A stretch of DNA of 22,995 nucleotides from a virus, in the IMG/VR virus record IMGVR_UViG_3300042320_000489, positions 1 to 22,995 of that record, one strand, 5' to 3'. This document shows positions 13,171 to 20,625 of this stretch, one piece after another. The notes beneath the pieces were generated by a model. The model ran no database searches and was not told the origin of the DNA. It worked only from the letters and a program-made list of their open reading frames with translations. The first letter of the stretch is position 1. Every line of letters starts with the position of its first letter. Position numbers and translations under genes: made by a program.

Positions 13171-14253
13171 TCAACCGATAGCAGGTGCTGTAAGAGCAAC
13201 AGGTGTCATATCAGCAGCAGCAAGGTCAAGAGGGAAGTTGTGAGCGTTACGCTCGTGCATCACTTCAAAACCGAGATTAGCACGGTTAAGGATGTCTGCC
13301 CAGGTGTTGATCACGCGACCGTTGTTATCAAGCAGCGACTGATTAAAGTTGAATCCGTTGAGGTTGAATGCCATGGTACTAACACCAAGAGCAGCAAACC
13401 AGATGCCAACTACAGGCCAGGCAGCAAGGAAGAAGTGAAGACTACGAGAGTTATTGAAGGAAGCGTATTGGAAAATAAGGCGACCAAAATAACCGTGAGC
13501 AGCTACAATGTTGTAGGTCTCTTCTTCTTGTCCGAACTTGTATCCGTAGTTCTGAGATTCAGTTTCAGTTGTTTCGCGGACGAGGGAACTAGTGACCAAA
13601 GATCCATGCATAGCAGAGAAAAGAGAACCACCAAATACACCAGCCACCCCAAGCATATGGAAGGGGTGCATGAGGATGTTATGCTCCGCCTGAAAAACAA
13701 GCATGTAGTTAAATGTTCCGCTAATGCCGAGCGGCATACCATCAGAGAAGGAACCTTGTCCAAAGGGATAGACGAGGAAAACTGCAGTAGCAGCAGCAAC
13801 GGGTGCGCTGTAGGCAACACAAATCCAAGGACGCATACCAAGTCGGTAAGAAAGTTCCCATTCACGACCCATGTAAGAGAAGACACCGATAAGAAAGTGG
13901 AAGACCACCAGTTGATAAGGACCACCATTATATAGCCACTCATCGAGCGACATGGCATTCCAGATGGGATAAAAGTGAAGACCAATAGCGTTGCTTGAAG
14001 GAACAACAGCACCAGAGATGATGTTGTTTCCATACATTAGTGAACCAGCGACAGGCTCACGGATGCCGTCAATATCCACGGGGGGTGCGGCGATGAAAGC
14101 GACGATGAAGCAGATGGTTGCTGCAAGGAGGGTAGGAATCATAAGAGTTCCAAACCAACCAACATAAAGACGATTGTTGGTAGAGGTAACCCACTCGCAG
14201 AAGCTTTCCCAAATGTTTTCACCACCGCGACGTTGTGCGATAGTTGCAGTCAT
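13171..14253 (-). CDS. psbA: Photosystem II reaction centre protein D1
   Basis: From ATG 14253 this encodes exactly 360 residues, the D1 length; upstream codons are rejected because CGGAG lies 8-9 bases before this ATG. Functional residues are present: '[14 protein letters not shown]' (redox Tyr161 and manganese ligand Asp170), '[15 protein letters not shown]' (Glu189, His190, chlorophyll His198), the '[14 protein letters not shown]' manganese ligands (His332, Glu333, Asp342, Ala344), and a short C-terminal extension for processing. Standard numbering is one less than in this protein because of an N-terminal insertion. Position 130 is Glu (GREWELS), as in high-light D1 forms. The phage copy replaces photodamaged host D1 so photosynthesis continues during infection. 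No intron interrupts it. Confidence 0.99.
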   Translation of the reverse strand: MTATIAQRRGGENIWESFCEWVTSTNNRLYVGWFGTLMIPTLLAATICFIVAFIAAPPVDIDGIREPVAGSLMYGNNIISGAVVPSSNAIGLHFYPIWNAMSLDEWLYNGGPYQLVVFHFLIGVFSYMGREWELSYRLGMRPWICVAYSAPVAAATAVFLVYPFGQGSFSDGMPLGISGTFNYMLVFQAEHNILMHPFHMLGVAGVFGGSLFSAMHGSLVTSSLVRETTETESQNYGYKFGQEEETYNIVAAHGYFGRLIFQYASFNNSRSLHFFLAAWPVVGIWFAALGVSTMAFNLNGFNFNQSLLDNNGRVINTWADILNRANLGFEVMHERNAHNFPLDLAAADMTPVALTAPAIG

Positions 14254-14314
14254 TGAAATACTCCGAGTAGTTGAGGGTAAGTATTGTGAAGAAATGTTTC
14301 CATTTCTTAACATT

Positions 14315-14348
14315 TATTTATAGTAGCACGGTTCCCCGCCCCTGTCAA
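14315..14348 (-). promoter_or_regulatory. Overlapping sigma70-type and late promoters of psbA
   Basis: Minus strand: TTGACA (14348-14343), 17 bases, TACTAT (14325-14320). Overlapping the -10 is an exact late core TATAAATA (14322-14315). The two forms would start transcription within a few bases of each other, about 50 bases before the psbA ATG. Confidence 0.8.
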
Positions 14349-14367
14349 GCCCCCCAGTCCCACCATT

Positions 14368-14375
14368 TATAAATA
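14368..14375 (+). promoter_or_regulatory. T4-type late promoter of the tail fibre operon
   Basis: Exact TATAAATA on the plus strand, 33 bases before the ATG at 14408, back to back with the psbA promoters. Confidence 0.8.
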
Positions 14376-14407
14376 TAACTAAATAGGGCACTCATTGTAG
14401 GTTACGA

Positions 14408-16525
14408 ATGGCAAATAGATACCCATTAATTGCCAACGCTGTTACAAGACAATTAGAAGAAGTTAAAACAGGTGATAGTTTAAATCTCGCACAAACTGGA
14501 ATTTTTGATGGAACCAGTACAGGATTGGCTGGTTATGTTCTAACTTCAACTGGTTCAACTGTATCATGGCAGGCACCATTATCAACGGAACAAGTCCAAG
14601 ATATTATTGGTGACATGGTTTCTGTAAACACAGAAACTAATATATCAGTAACTTATGATGACGCAAATGGAAAACTAAATTTTTCTGTTCCAACAGCAAC
14701 AACAACAATCGCTGGAGCAGTAAAACCAGATGGTTCAACGCTAAGTATAGCACCTGATGGAACTCTCACCGTAATTGGTGGTGGCGGAAGTAATGTAACA
14801 AACTTAGATAGTCTAACTGATGTTCAAATCGGTGGTGTAATCACTGGTCAAACTCTACGTTACAATGGCACACAGTTTGTAAACGCAAGCTTATCGTATA
14901 ATGATTTATCAAACAGACCAGCACTTGCTACAGTAGCGACATCTAGTTCTTACAATGACCTGACATTCAAACCTTTCATTCCATCTCTCATCAATGATCT
15001 CGCTGATGTGGATGGCACACCTTCAGTTGGTCAAGTTCTAAAATGGAATGGTACTGTATGGGCACCAGCAGCTGATTTAACTGGTGGTGGAGGTGGTGGT
15101 GGTATCACACTAACAGACCTTTCGGTAACTACAAACGCAGCGGTTGGTGGTGGTTCATTGTCATATGATAATAATAATGGCACATTCACGTTCACCCCAC
15201 CAAATCTTTCTGTTTATTTGACAAGTGAAACAAATGCTGATTGGAATGCTACAACTGGTGTTGCTCAAATTTTAAACAAACCCACACTATCTGCTGTAGC
15301 AACATCTGGTTCATACAATGATCTCTCAAATACACCAACAATTCCAGCAGCACAAGTTCCATCTGATTGGTCAGCAACGACAGGTGTTACACGCATCTTA
15401 AATAAACCAACTCTTGCTACTGTAGCAACATCTGGTTCATACAATGATTTAACGAATAGACCAAGTTTAGCAACCGTAGCAACCAGCGGTGAATACGCTG
15501 ATTTGGCAAACAGACCAAGCCTAGCATCCGTTGCTATCTCAGCATCATACAATGACCTTGTAGATCAACCAGTTATCCCAGCAGCACAAGTTCCTTCTGA
15601 TTGGAATGCTAATACTGGTGTGTCGAGAATCTTAAACAGACCATCACTATCAACCGTTGCCACAACAGGAGATTATTTTGATTTAGCAAATCGCCCAACA
15701 CTATCCACTGTATCAGCAACTGGTTCATATAACGACTTATTGAATAGACCAACACTATCAACTGTTGCTATCACTGGTTCTTATAATGATCTGACAAATA
15801 GACCAACATTAGTTACTGCCCTCAGTGCTCTAACAGATGTAACAATAACATCACCAATATCTAATCAAACCATTCGTTACAATGGAATTCGCTGGGTAAA
15901 CGTCACCGATAACTTTATTGGAAGAGATGGAGTATCTGTATCAACTGCAACTGCTTCTGGTGGCGGCAGTTTATCATACAACAGTACAAATGGTGTATTT
16001 ACCTTTACACCACCCAACTTAAGTAGTTATCTGACTGGTATTGGTTCATTATCAATTGACGCTCTGAGTGATGTACAAATTGGCACACCACAAGTTGGAC
16101 AAACACTAAAATGGAATGGAACTAACTGGTCTCCAGCTGATTCTGCTGGCGGAAGATCAACAGTATTTGCCAGCACTTCTTCAATAGTAAACGGAGCATC
16201 TGAAAACATTACAATTGTCGGATTTAAGTCTTATGCTTTACTGAAGATTCAAACTTCAGAAGCAGCATGGGTAACATTATATTCCGATACTGGCAGTAGA
16301 TTATCCGATGCTTCACGTTCAGAAAATACAGATCCAGCACCAGGAGCAGGTGTAATCGCTGAAGTTATTCACACGGCAGCTCAAACAACAATCATAACTC
16401 CTGGCACAATTGGGTGGAATAATGACACAATACCATCCACGAATATCTACGCTAAAGTTGTCAATAAAAGTGGTTCAACCACAGCAATTACAGTAACGTT
16501 AACAGTTCTACAATTAGAAACCTAA
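14408..16525 (+). CDS. Repeat-rich tail fibre-like structural protein
   Basis: This encodes 705 residues. The N-terminus 'MANRYPLIANAVTRQLEEVK' (residues 1-40) probably attaches to the virion. Two 'LtDVqIg.p..GQtLr(W)NGt.W' modules near residues 135-155 and 200-220, and more towards the end, alternate with 'GGGSLSYN..NG.FTFTPPNL' modules (near 248 and 515). Residues about 160-474 hold repeats of the 'SGSYNDLTNRPTL.TVAT' type, common in phage fibres with triple-beta shafts. A C-terminal domain from about 580 (IVGFKSYALLKIQTSEAAWV onward) recurs in cyanophage structural proteins. Its role would be host attachment or baseplate decoration. The protein is Ser/Thr/Asn-rich and nearly free of Cys. 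It is co-transcribed with the protease gene one base later. Confidence 0.85.
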   Translation: MANRYPLIANAVTRQLEEVKTGDSLNLAQTGIFDGTSTGLAGYVLTSTGSTVSWQAPLSTEQVQDIIGDMVSVNTETNISVTYDDANGKLNFSVPTATTTIAGAVKPDGSTLSIAPDGTLTVIGGGGSNVTNLDSLTDVQIGGVITGQTLRYNGTQFVNASLSYNDLSNRPALATVATSSSYNDLTFKPFIPSLINDLADVDGTPSVGQVLKWNGTVWAPAADLTGGGGGGGITLTDLSVTTNAAVGGGSLSYDNNNGTFTFTPPNLSVYLTSETNADWNATTGVAQILNKPTLSAVATSGSYNDLSNTPTIPAAQVPSDWSATTGVTRILNKPTLATVATSGSYNDLTNRPSLATVATSGEYADLANRPSLASVAISASYNDLVDQPVIPAAQVPSDWNANTGVSRILNRPSLSTVATTGDYFDLANRPTLSTVSATGSYNDLLNRPTLSTVAITGSYNDLTNRPTLVTALSALTDVTITSPISNQTIRYNGIRWVNVTDNFIGRDGVSVSTATASGGGSLSYNSTNGVFTFTPPNLSSYLTGIGSLSIDALSDVQIGTPQVGQTLKWNGTNWSPADSAGGRSTVFASTSSIVNGASENITIVGFKSYALLKIQTSEAAWVTLYSDTGSRLSDASRSENTDPAPGAGVIAEVIHTAAQTTIITPGTIGWNNDTIPSTNIYAKVVNKSGSTTAITVTLTVLQLET
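14885..15830 (+). repeat. Tandem-type repeats in the fibre gene
   Basis: Degenerate units encode SYNDL..RP.L.TVA-like 17-18 residue repeats, nested in larger units of about 42 residues containing IPAAQVPSDW..NTGV.RILN. Some copies are near identical in DNA: 28 bases at 15295-15322 equal those at 15421-15448, exactly 126 bp apart, a likely site for recombination. Confidence 0.85.
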
Positions 16526-16526
16526 T

Positions 16527-18797
16527 ATGAACTTAGAAGATATTCTCTTAGAAAGAGGGTCACGAGAGTCAAATTTAAACACAAATACTATTTCTTGTCA
16601 CACAAAAGAACAAGATGATAGTGATGCGTTAAGAGAATATGTTGTAACTCTACACAACTTTGATGACTTAGATAACTTTTATGATGAGATGAGAGATGCT
16701 ACTGGCAACGATTATGTTCCTGATAGATCAGTAGAAAGAACAAACAAAAGACCCTTGAGTAGAAATACACACTATCTACTGACTAAAGAAGAAGCAGAAA
16801 AATTAAAAGAAGATCCCAGGGTATGGGATGTGGATCTTACGATGGAAGAAAAGGGAGTTGTAGCAGTTCCCCTTGGATCAACATTCATAAACAATGGAGT
16901 GTTCGCAAGAAAGTCTGCTGGGTTTTCAAACACTGATTTGAACTGGGGGTTATTAGCACACTCAAATCCAGGAGCAGTTTTGGATTTAGATGACGCAGGA
17001 ACTGATTTTTTAAATAGTTTAGGCGAAGCAAGGTATTCTACTTGGGGTAGTGATAGAACTGGAAACGCAACAGCTTCAACAACGATACCTTTCAATGGAG
17101 AGAACGTTGACGTGGTTATTGTTGATGATGAAATTCCTATCAATCATCCTGAGTTCGCAGTAAATTCTGATGGCACTGGTGGCAGTAGAGTTAATCAAAT
17201 TAACTGGTGGAGTTTATACAGAAATGCTGTTCAGAATATTGATAACGATGTAGTAGACGCATCCGTTCCAACAACATATAATTATGGAGACTATGGAGAT
17301 CACGGAACACACGTAGCTGGAACTTGTGTTGGCAATAGATTGGGGTGGGCAAGAAAAGCAAACATTTATAATCTGTACGCTTACAGCACAACAAAGGTTC
17401 CTCCATCATTAATGTATGATCTGCTAAGAGCATTTCATTTAAACAAACCAATTAATCCAGCAACTGGAAGAAGAAATCCAACCATAACCAACCACAGTTA
17501 TGGTTATGTTACACTACTTCCCATCACTCAAATAACGCAAGTTAGATATAGAGGATCAAATATAAACGTTTCTTTTACAAATACTCAATCAGATTTAAAT
17601 ATCCTAAGAGGAACGTATGGTCTTTGGGGAGGATTATATACCACCTTCATATATAATAACTACCCAACACAATCATCACAATGGTGTGTTTGGTTGCCAA
17701 TTAGAGGTGGAATATCGCATCAAGCAGATATTGAAGATGCGATATCAAATGGTATTGTTTTTGTATCCGCTGCTGGAAATTACGGTGATACCAGTGTGAG
17801 TTCTACGCACCCAGATTATAATAATTCGTTAGTTTATAATTACCAAAGTCAAAACAGCACCCAAGTCTATACTGGATTTATAGATTTTTATAAGAGAGGA
17901 ACAGATCCCGCTGCTGTTCCAGCAGGAATAACCGTAGGAAATATAGATTCAGTTGCTGCCCTAAAAATGAGCACAACATCACCAGATTCCGAACAAGTGT
18001 GGGTAGAATTCAAAGCAAACTCTTCATCCCATGGCAACACATGTGATGTGTGGGCAGCAGGAACAAATATTCTGTCTTCAGTATACACATCACAAACACT
18101 GAAAGATCCAAGAAACAATTCGTTCTCTTTGAATGTGTTGAGTGGGACAAGCATGGCATCACCACAAGTAGCTGGTATGATTGCTTGTCTGGCAGAAAGA
18201 TATCCAAGATTTAAACAATCAGACTTTCTAAATTTATTAAGATACTATGGTTATACAGGACCAAATTATAATTATTCAAGAACGTTTCCTGGTTTCTATC
18301 ACAAACATTATGTTACAAATACAGGGTCAACTTCGTATGAATTTACATCAAACGCAGATAGATTGTTTGGGAGAAATGGATCCAATCAAAACTTTGATGT
18401 GAGAGTTGGTGAGATCATGGAGTTTTCGGTAAACACTCCTGGTCAACCATTTTGGATTAAAACATTACAAATTATTGGAACTGGTAACGTAGTGACAACT
18501 GGCATTACAAATAATGGAGCAACATCAGGCAGTATCATTTGGGACACCACTAACGTTGCTCCTGGAACTTATTATTATATTTCACAAAACTCTTCTATCA
18601 TGACAGGAACTATCACCCTAAGATATTCTCAGATTGATAGATCTTACACTGCGGTTGATGCTAGAACTCAACCATATGTTTTATTCCCAAAAACACTAAG
18701 AAAAACTACAGGTTACGTTACTCCAGATGCTACGGCAACACCAAGACCTTCATCTGGGTTGACATTTCCACGAAGAATAATTTATCAATCAAAATAA
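16527..18797 (+). CDS. Subtilisin-like serine protease fused to structural domains
   Basis: This encodes 756 residues. Residues about 35-105 ('REYVVTLHNFDDLDNFYDEM' through 'HYLLTKEEAEKLKEDPRVWD') look like an I9-type propeptide or chaperone domain. The S8 catalytic triad is complete: Asp200 ('VDVVIVDDEI', where the usual DTG is DDE), His259 ('GDHGTHVAGT') and Ser542 ('SGTSMASPQVAG'), with oxyanion Asn418 ('SAAGNYG'). An insertion around 330-395 enlarges the peptidase domain. Residues about 620-700 resemble a cupredoxin-like beta-sandwich whose copper ligands are lost. There is no signal peptide, and the gene follows the fibre gene by one base under a late promoter, so it is probably a virion protein that cleaves itself, a fibre or a host surface protein. 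The substrate is unknown. Confidence 0.88.
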   Translation: MNLEDILLERGSRESNLNTNTISCHTKEQDDSDALREYVVTLHNFDDLDNFYDEMRDATGNDYVPDRSVERTNKRPLSRNTHYLLTKEEAEKLKEDPRVWDVDLTMEEKGVVAVPLGSTFINNGVFARKSAGFSNTDLNWGLLAHSNPGAVLDLDDAGTDFLNSLGEARYSTWGSDRTGNATASTTIPFNGENVDVVIVDDEIPINHPEFAVNSDGTGGSRVNQINWWSLYRNAVQNIDNDVVDASVPTTYNYGDYGDHGTHVAGTCVGNRLGWARKANIYNLYAYSTTKVPPSLMYDLLRAFHLNKPINPATGRRNPTITNHSYGYVTLLPITQITQVRYRGSNINVSFTNTQSDLNILRGTYGLWGGLYTTFIYNNYPTQSSQWCVWLPIRGGISHQADIEDAISNGIVFVSAAGNYGDTSVSSTHPDYNNSLVYNYQSQNSTQVYTGFIDFYKRGTDPAAVPAGITVGNIDSVAALKMSTTSPDSEQVWVEFKANSSSHGNTCDVWAAGTNILSSVYTSQTLKDPRNNSFSLNVLSGTSMASPQVAGMIACLAERYPRFKQSDFLNLLRYYGYTGPNYNYSRTFPGFYHKHYVTNTGSTSYEFTSNADRLFGRNGSNQNFDVRVGEIMEFSVNTPGQPFWIKTLQIIGTGNVVTTGITNNGATSGSIIWDTTNVAPGTYYYISQNSSIMTGTITLRYSQIDRSYTAVDARTQPYVLFPKTLRKTTGYVTPDATATPRPSSGLTFPRRIIYQSK

Positions 18798-18800
18798 TAA

Positions 18801-19406
18801 TTAGTTGAATGATATATTAAAAGATATTGCGATTTTTTCTTCTTCCGATCCTCTTCTAGGATTTCCATGTAATAAATCACTATTCCAAATCAATAATGTT
18901 CCAGGAAAACATTTATAAGTTGTCTGTGAACAAGAAATTCTAGTGGGACTATTTGCTTTATAAATATTGCTAATCAATTTTTGTGTATTGTAAAATATTA
19001 TAGAATCTTCTTGACTTGTTTTTACATAAAAAACTCCAGATAACATAGATCCTGAATGTGTGTGTGGAAATAGGAAACTTTCTTTTTCACATACATTACA
19101 CCACATATCAATACTTAATTTTGTATCATCATTGATATTATATCCTTGAGCACCAAGCATTATTAAAGAATAATGGTTTATATATTCTCCCAAAGAATCA
19201 AATGGATATGTATTTAATTTTTTAAATGAAGTATGAGTTGAATCAACGTAGAGAATATTGTTTTTAAATGAATATTCTTCAACTTCTTTTTTACAAGATG
19301 TTTCCAAATCTGCCAAAAGATGATTACAGCAATCATCAACTATCAATATTGGACAAGGAAACAACTCATCTATGACATAATTTTGATTAACATATGAGTC
19401 TGACAT
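18801..19406 (-). CDS. 2OG-Fe(II) oxygenase-like protein
   Basis: This encodes 201 residues. The core 'FPHTHSGSMLSGVFYVKTSQ' followed by 'DSIIFYN' and later 'CFPGTLLIWNSDLLHGNPRR' and 'EKIAISFNISFN' matches the putative 2OG-Fe(II) oxygenase family (H.H....lSGvyYv....... pG.l..f.s...H.v.pn....RisisfN) common in cyanophages. The His of HTHS and the His of DLLHGN would bind iron, and the Arg (NPRR) or the Lys near the end could bind 2-oxoglutarate. Such enzymes hydroxylate proteins, nucleic acids or small molecules, and 2-oxoglutarate also signals nitrogen status. The start codon directly follows the T-run of the hli terminator and has no visible Shine-Dalgarno. It converges on the protease gene with only 3 bases between stops. 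Confidence 0.8.
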   Translation of the reverse strand: MSDSYVNQNYVIDELFPCPILIVDDCCNHLLADLETSCKKEVEEYSFKNNILYVDSTHTSFKKLNTYPFDSLGEYINHYSLIMLGAQGYNINDDTKLSIDMWCNVCEKESFLFPHTHSGSMLSGVFYVKTSQEDSIIFYNTQKLISNIYKANSPTRISCSQTTYKCFPGTLLIWNSDLLHGNPRRGSEEEKIAISFNISFN

Positions 19407-19439
19407 TAAAAAAAAGATGTAAGCAATTGCTTACATCTT
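19407..19439 (-). terminator. Rho-independent terminator of the hli operon
   Basis: A perfect 26-bp palindrome (19414-19439; arms AAGATGTAAGC / GCTTACATCTT around AATT) is followed on the minus strand by eight T-rich bases reaching the ATG of the 2OG oxygenase. It lies 28 bases after the hli stop. On the plus strand no T-run follows. Confidence 0.92.
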
Positions 19440-19467
19440 ATCAAAGATATTTTATTTTGTCAAGTTA

Positions 19468-19587
19468 TCACCAAATGCCAGGAATAATCTGACCAGTAGT
19501 AGCGTATGTTCCAACAGCAATGACGAAACCGAGCATTGCCAGACGAGCGTTGAGGATCTCTGCCTCAGGGGTGAATCCGAATTTCAT
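19468..19587 (-). CDS. hli: High-light-inducible protein (short Hli)
   Basis: This encodes 39 residues, too short for most gene finders. 'EAEILNARLAMLGFVIAVGT' contains the chlorophyll-binding motif E-x-x-N-x-R-x-A-M-x-G-F of one-helix Hli/Scp proteins; the C-terminus ends TTGQIIPGIW. Hli proteins bind chlorophyll and carotenoid, dissipate excess light energy and stabilise photosystem II while D1 is replaced, complementing psbA in this window. AAGGAGA lies 9 bases before the ATG, overlapping the stop of the preceding peptide gene. It is the last of three genes transcribed from the promoter at 19944-19916 and is followed by a terminator. Confidence 0.95.
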   Translation of the reverse strand: MKFGFTPEAEILNARLAMLGFVIAVGTYATTGQIIPGIW

Positions 19588-19598
19588 AGTAGTTCTCC

Positions 19599-19685
19599 TT
19601 AATAAGTTTCAGCGAGTTGTTCTACAGCATAGCACAGGGTTACGAAAAAAGCAACCGCAGTAAAAGTAAAGATTACTTCAGTCAT
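19599..19685 (-). CDS. 28-residue single-span membrane peptide between hli genes
   Basis: This frame encodes MTEVIFTFTAVAFFVTLCYA followed by VEQLAETY: one hydrophobic helix (about residues 4-21) and a short acidic tail. ATG overlaps the upstream hli stop (TGATG, coupling), and the next hli begins 11 bases after its stop, with that gene's Shine-Dalgarno between. The size and lone helix resemble photosystem small subunits (PsbT, PsbM, PetN, PsbX types), but the sequence does not match those I can recall, nor does it have the Hli chlorophyll motif. It is in frame, uninterrupted and without spare space, so I think it is translated. A thylakoid role alongside Hli and D1 is inference. Confidence 0.68.
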   Translation of the reverse strand: MTEVIFTFTAVAFFVTLCYAVEQLAETY

Positions 19686-19888
19686 CAGAAGACTCCGAAG
19701 AAGAGTTTACCAGTGAGAGCATAAGAAATAGCACCAGCAATAATACCGACCATTGCCCAGCGTCCATTGTACATCTCCGTAGTTTGCATAGGAGTCAGAA
19801 GACCCTTGCGATTGTATTCTTGGTAAACCATAGTGGGCTCCTTTGCCCACATGTTCTGTTGACCACGATCATTCGTTGTTACAGTCAT
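19685..19888 (-). CDS. hli: High-light-inducible protein (Hli), N-terminally extended
   Basis: This encodes 67 residues. The C-terminal helix 'EMYNGRWAMVGIIAGAISYA' has the E-x-x-N-x-R-x-A-M-x-G motif that binds chlorophyll; 'LTGKLFFGVF' ends it. The N-terminal 35 residues are soluble ('WAKEPTMVYQEYNRKGLL'). Hli proteins protect photosystem II and its assembly intermediates from excess light. It is the first gene of a leftward photoprotection operon, about 28 bases after a strong sigma70-type promoter. Its stop overlaps the start of the 28-residue membrane peptide. Having two different hli genes plus psbA in one window is usual for cyanophages. Confidence 0.95.
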   Translation of the reverse strand: MTVTTNDRGQQNMWAKEPTMVYQEYNRKGLLTPMQTTEMYNGRWAMVGIIAGAISYALTGKLFFGVF

Positions 19889-19915
19889 GTTACATTCTGT
19901 TGTAAATCTTTACAT

Positions 19916-19944
19916 AGTATATAGCATCCCAGCGCCCCTGTCAA
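19916..19944 (-). promoter_or_regulatory. Sigma70-type promoter of the hli operon
   Basis: Minus strand TTGACA (19944-19939), 17 bases, TATACT (19921-19916). The surrounding 18 bases GGGGGCTTGACAGGGGCG (19950-19933) are identical to those of the psbA promoter. Confidence 0.85.
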
Positions 19945-19977
19945 GCCCCCGTTTGTCAGCAAATCTTAATAAGTATA

Positions 19978-20005
19978 TTGACTCATCTAAATAGCTCGTT
20001 ATACT
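19978..20005 (+). promoter_or_regulatory. Sigma70-type promoter of the rightward mini-gene block
   Basis: TTGACT (19978-19983), 16 bases, TATACT (20000-20005); predicted start about 20012. It is divergent from the hli promoter, whose -35 lies 34 bases away. Confidence 0.7.
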
Positions 20006-20013
20006 ACATGTGT

Positions 20014-20139
20014 ATGAGATACATTCACATCTGCCTTTTACTTTGGAATGGAAAAACTGAATGGAGGGTGATACCTTGGGGCAAAAAGCACCTTGATTTT
20101 CACAGACAACATGGCGACATAATAATGTATAGAGAGTAA
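20014..20139 (+). CDS. Small hypothetical protein, possibly leaderless
   Basis: This open frame gives 41 residues (MRYIHICLLLWNGKTEWRVI then PWGKKHLDFHRQHGDI...), with a short hydrophobic start and a basic, aromatic centre. ATG 20014 lies just 2 bases after the predicted transcription start of the 19978-20005 promoter, so the message would be almost leaderless; an in-frame ATG at 20008 would fall before that start. No Shine-Dalgarno is present. The stop is 4 bases before the next gene, consistent with an operon. I recognise no family; translation is uncertain. Confidence 0.5.
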   Translation: MRYIHICLLLWNGKTEWRVIPWGKKHLDFHRQHGDIIMYRE

Positions 20140-20143
20140 CCAT

Positions 20144-20356
20144 ATGTATAACCTATCAAGCAGAGATGTCAATCGAATTATCACAGCATGTAAGCACTAT
20201 GCCTATCACGAAACTGGTAGCGAATGGATGCATGATGAATATCTAAAAATCATTGAGAAACTTTGTGTTTACTTAGATCAAAACTTTGACGCAGAGACAC
20301 AAAAACCACTTGAGTGTTACATCCATGTAAAGAAAAATGACTCACATAATAGTTGA
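20144..20356 (+). CDS. Small hypothetical protein
   Basis: This encodes 70 residues: 'MYNLSSRDVNRIITACKHYA', 'GSEWMHDEYLKIIEKLCVYL', then a C-terminal 'LECYIHVKKNDSHNS'. It looks like a compact two-helix protein; the opening is similar in style to many small cyanophage proteins ('ls..dv..i..Ac.hY...TG...m...Yd.Li.kL..Y'), suggesting a conserved family of unknown role. A weak Shine-Dalgarno (GAGAG) is 8 bases before the ATG. Its end overlaps the next gene by 20 bases in another frame. Confidence 0.75.
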   Translation: MYNLSSRDVNRIITACKHYAYHETGSEWMHDEYLKIIEKLCVYLDQNFDAETQKPLECYIHVKKNDSHNS

Positions 20357-20480
20357 AATCTTAAATAACCCTATCAGTTTGGGCATCCTATGCTTTGCCC
20401 TTGTTATGTTTCCCATTATTGGTATCGCTAAAATTCATGACACAAGTAACCAAAGAAGAAGTGAAGGAGATGATAGATGA
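20337..20480 (+). CDS. Small single-span membrane protein
   Basis: This encodes 47 residues (MTHIIVEILNNPISLGILCF then ALVMFPIIGIAKIH...) with one membrane helix at about residues 12-31 and a charged C-terminus (NQRRSEGDDR). It overlaps the gene before it by 20 bases and the next by 44, each in a different frame, which is a heavy load of overlap for a real gene. The membrane helix and the serial pattern of neighbours support it. No family recognised. Confidence 0.55.
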   Translation: MTHIIVEILNNPISLGILCFALVMFPIIGIAKIHDTSNQRRSEGDDR

Positions 20481-20625
20481 TGCAATACGACAACATAATC
20501 GTAATGCTTCAATTATCTCAATGTGTGTTGGCTGGGTTGTTTTGTCTCTTTTTGCTGAAGGTTTGCTTCGACTTATTGGAGTAATTCCCCCACTACTACC
20601 ATGGCTCAACATTACCCTGAAATAA
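20437..20625 (+). CDS. Small membrane protein with N-terminal helix
   Basis: Starting at ATG 20437 gives 62 residues; an ATG at 20395 would add 14 hydrophobic residues but lies deep within the preceding gene. The N-terminal 'TKEEVKEMIDDAIRQHNRNA' is an amphipathic helix that could pair as a coiled coil, followed by one membrane span 'IISMCVGWVVLSLFAEGLLR' and a proline-rich end (IPPLLPW). The form (cytosolic helix plus C-terminal anchor) resembles small phage inner-membrane proteins such as superinfection exclusion or rI/rIII-type factors, but this is shape only. Confidence 0.65.
   Translation: MTQVTKEEVKEMIDDAIRQHNRNASIISMCVGWVVLSLFAEGLLRLIGVIPPLLPWLNITLK

Noticed and set aside
13240-14033. 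Open frames on both strands in other frames of psbA
   Set aside because: psbA is unmistakable; these are side effects of its codon use.
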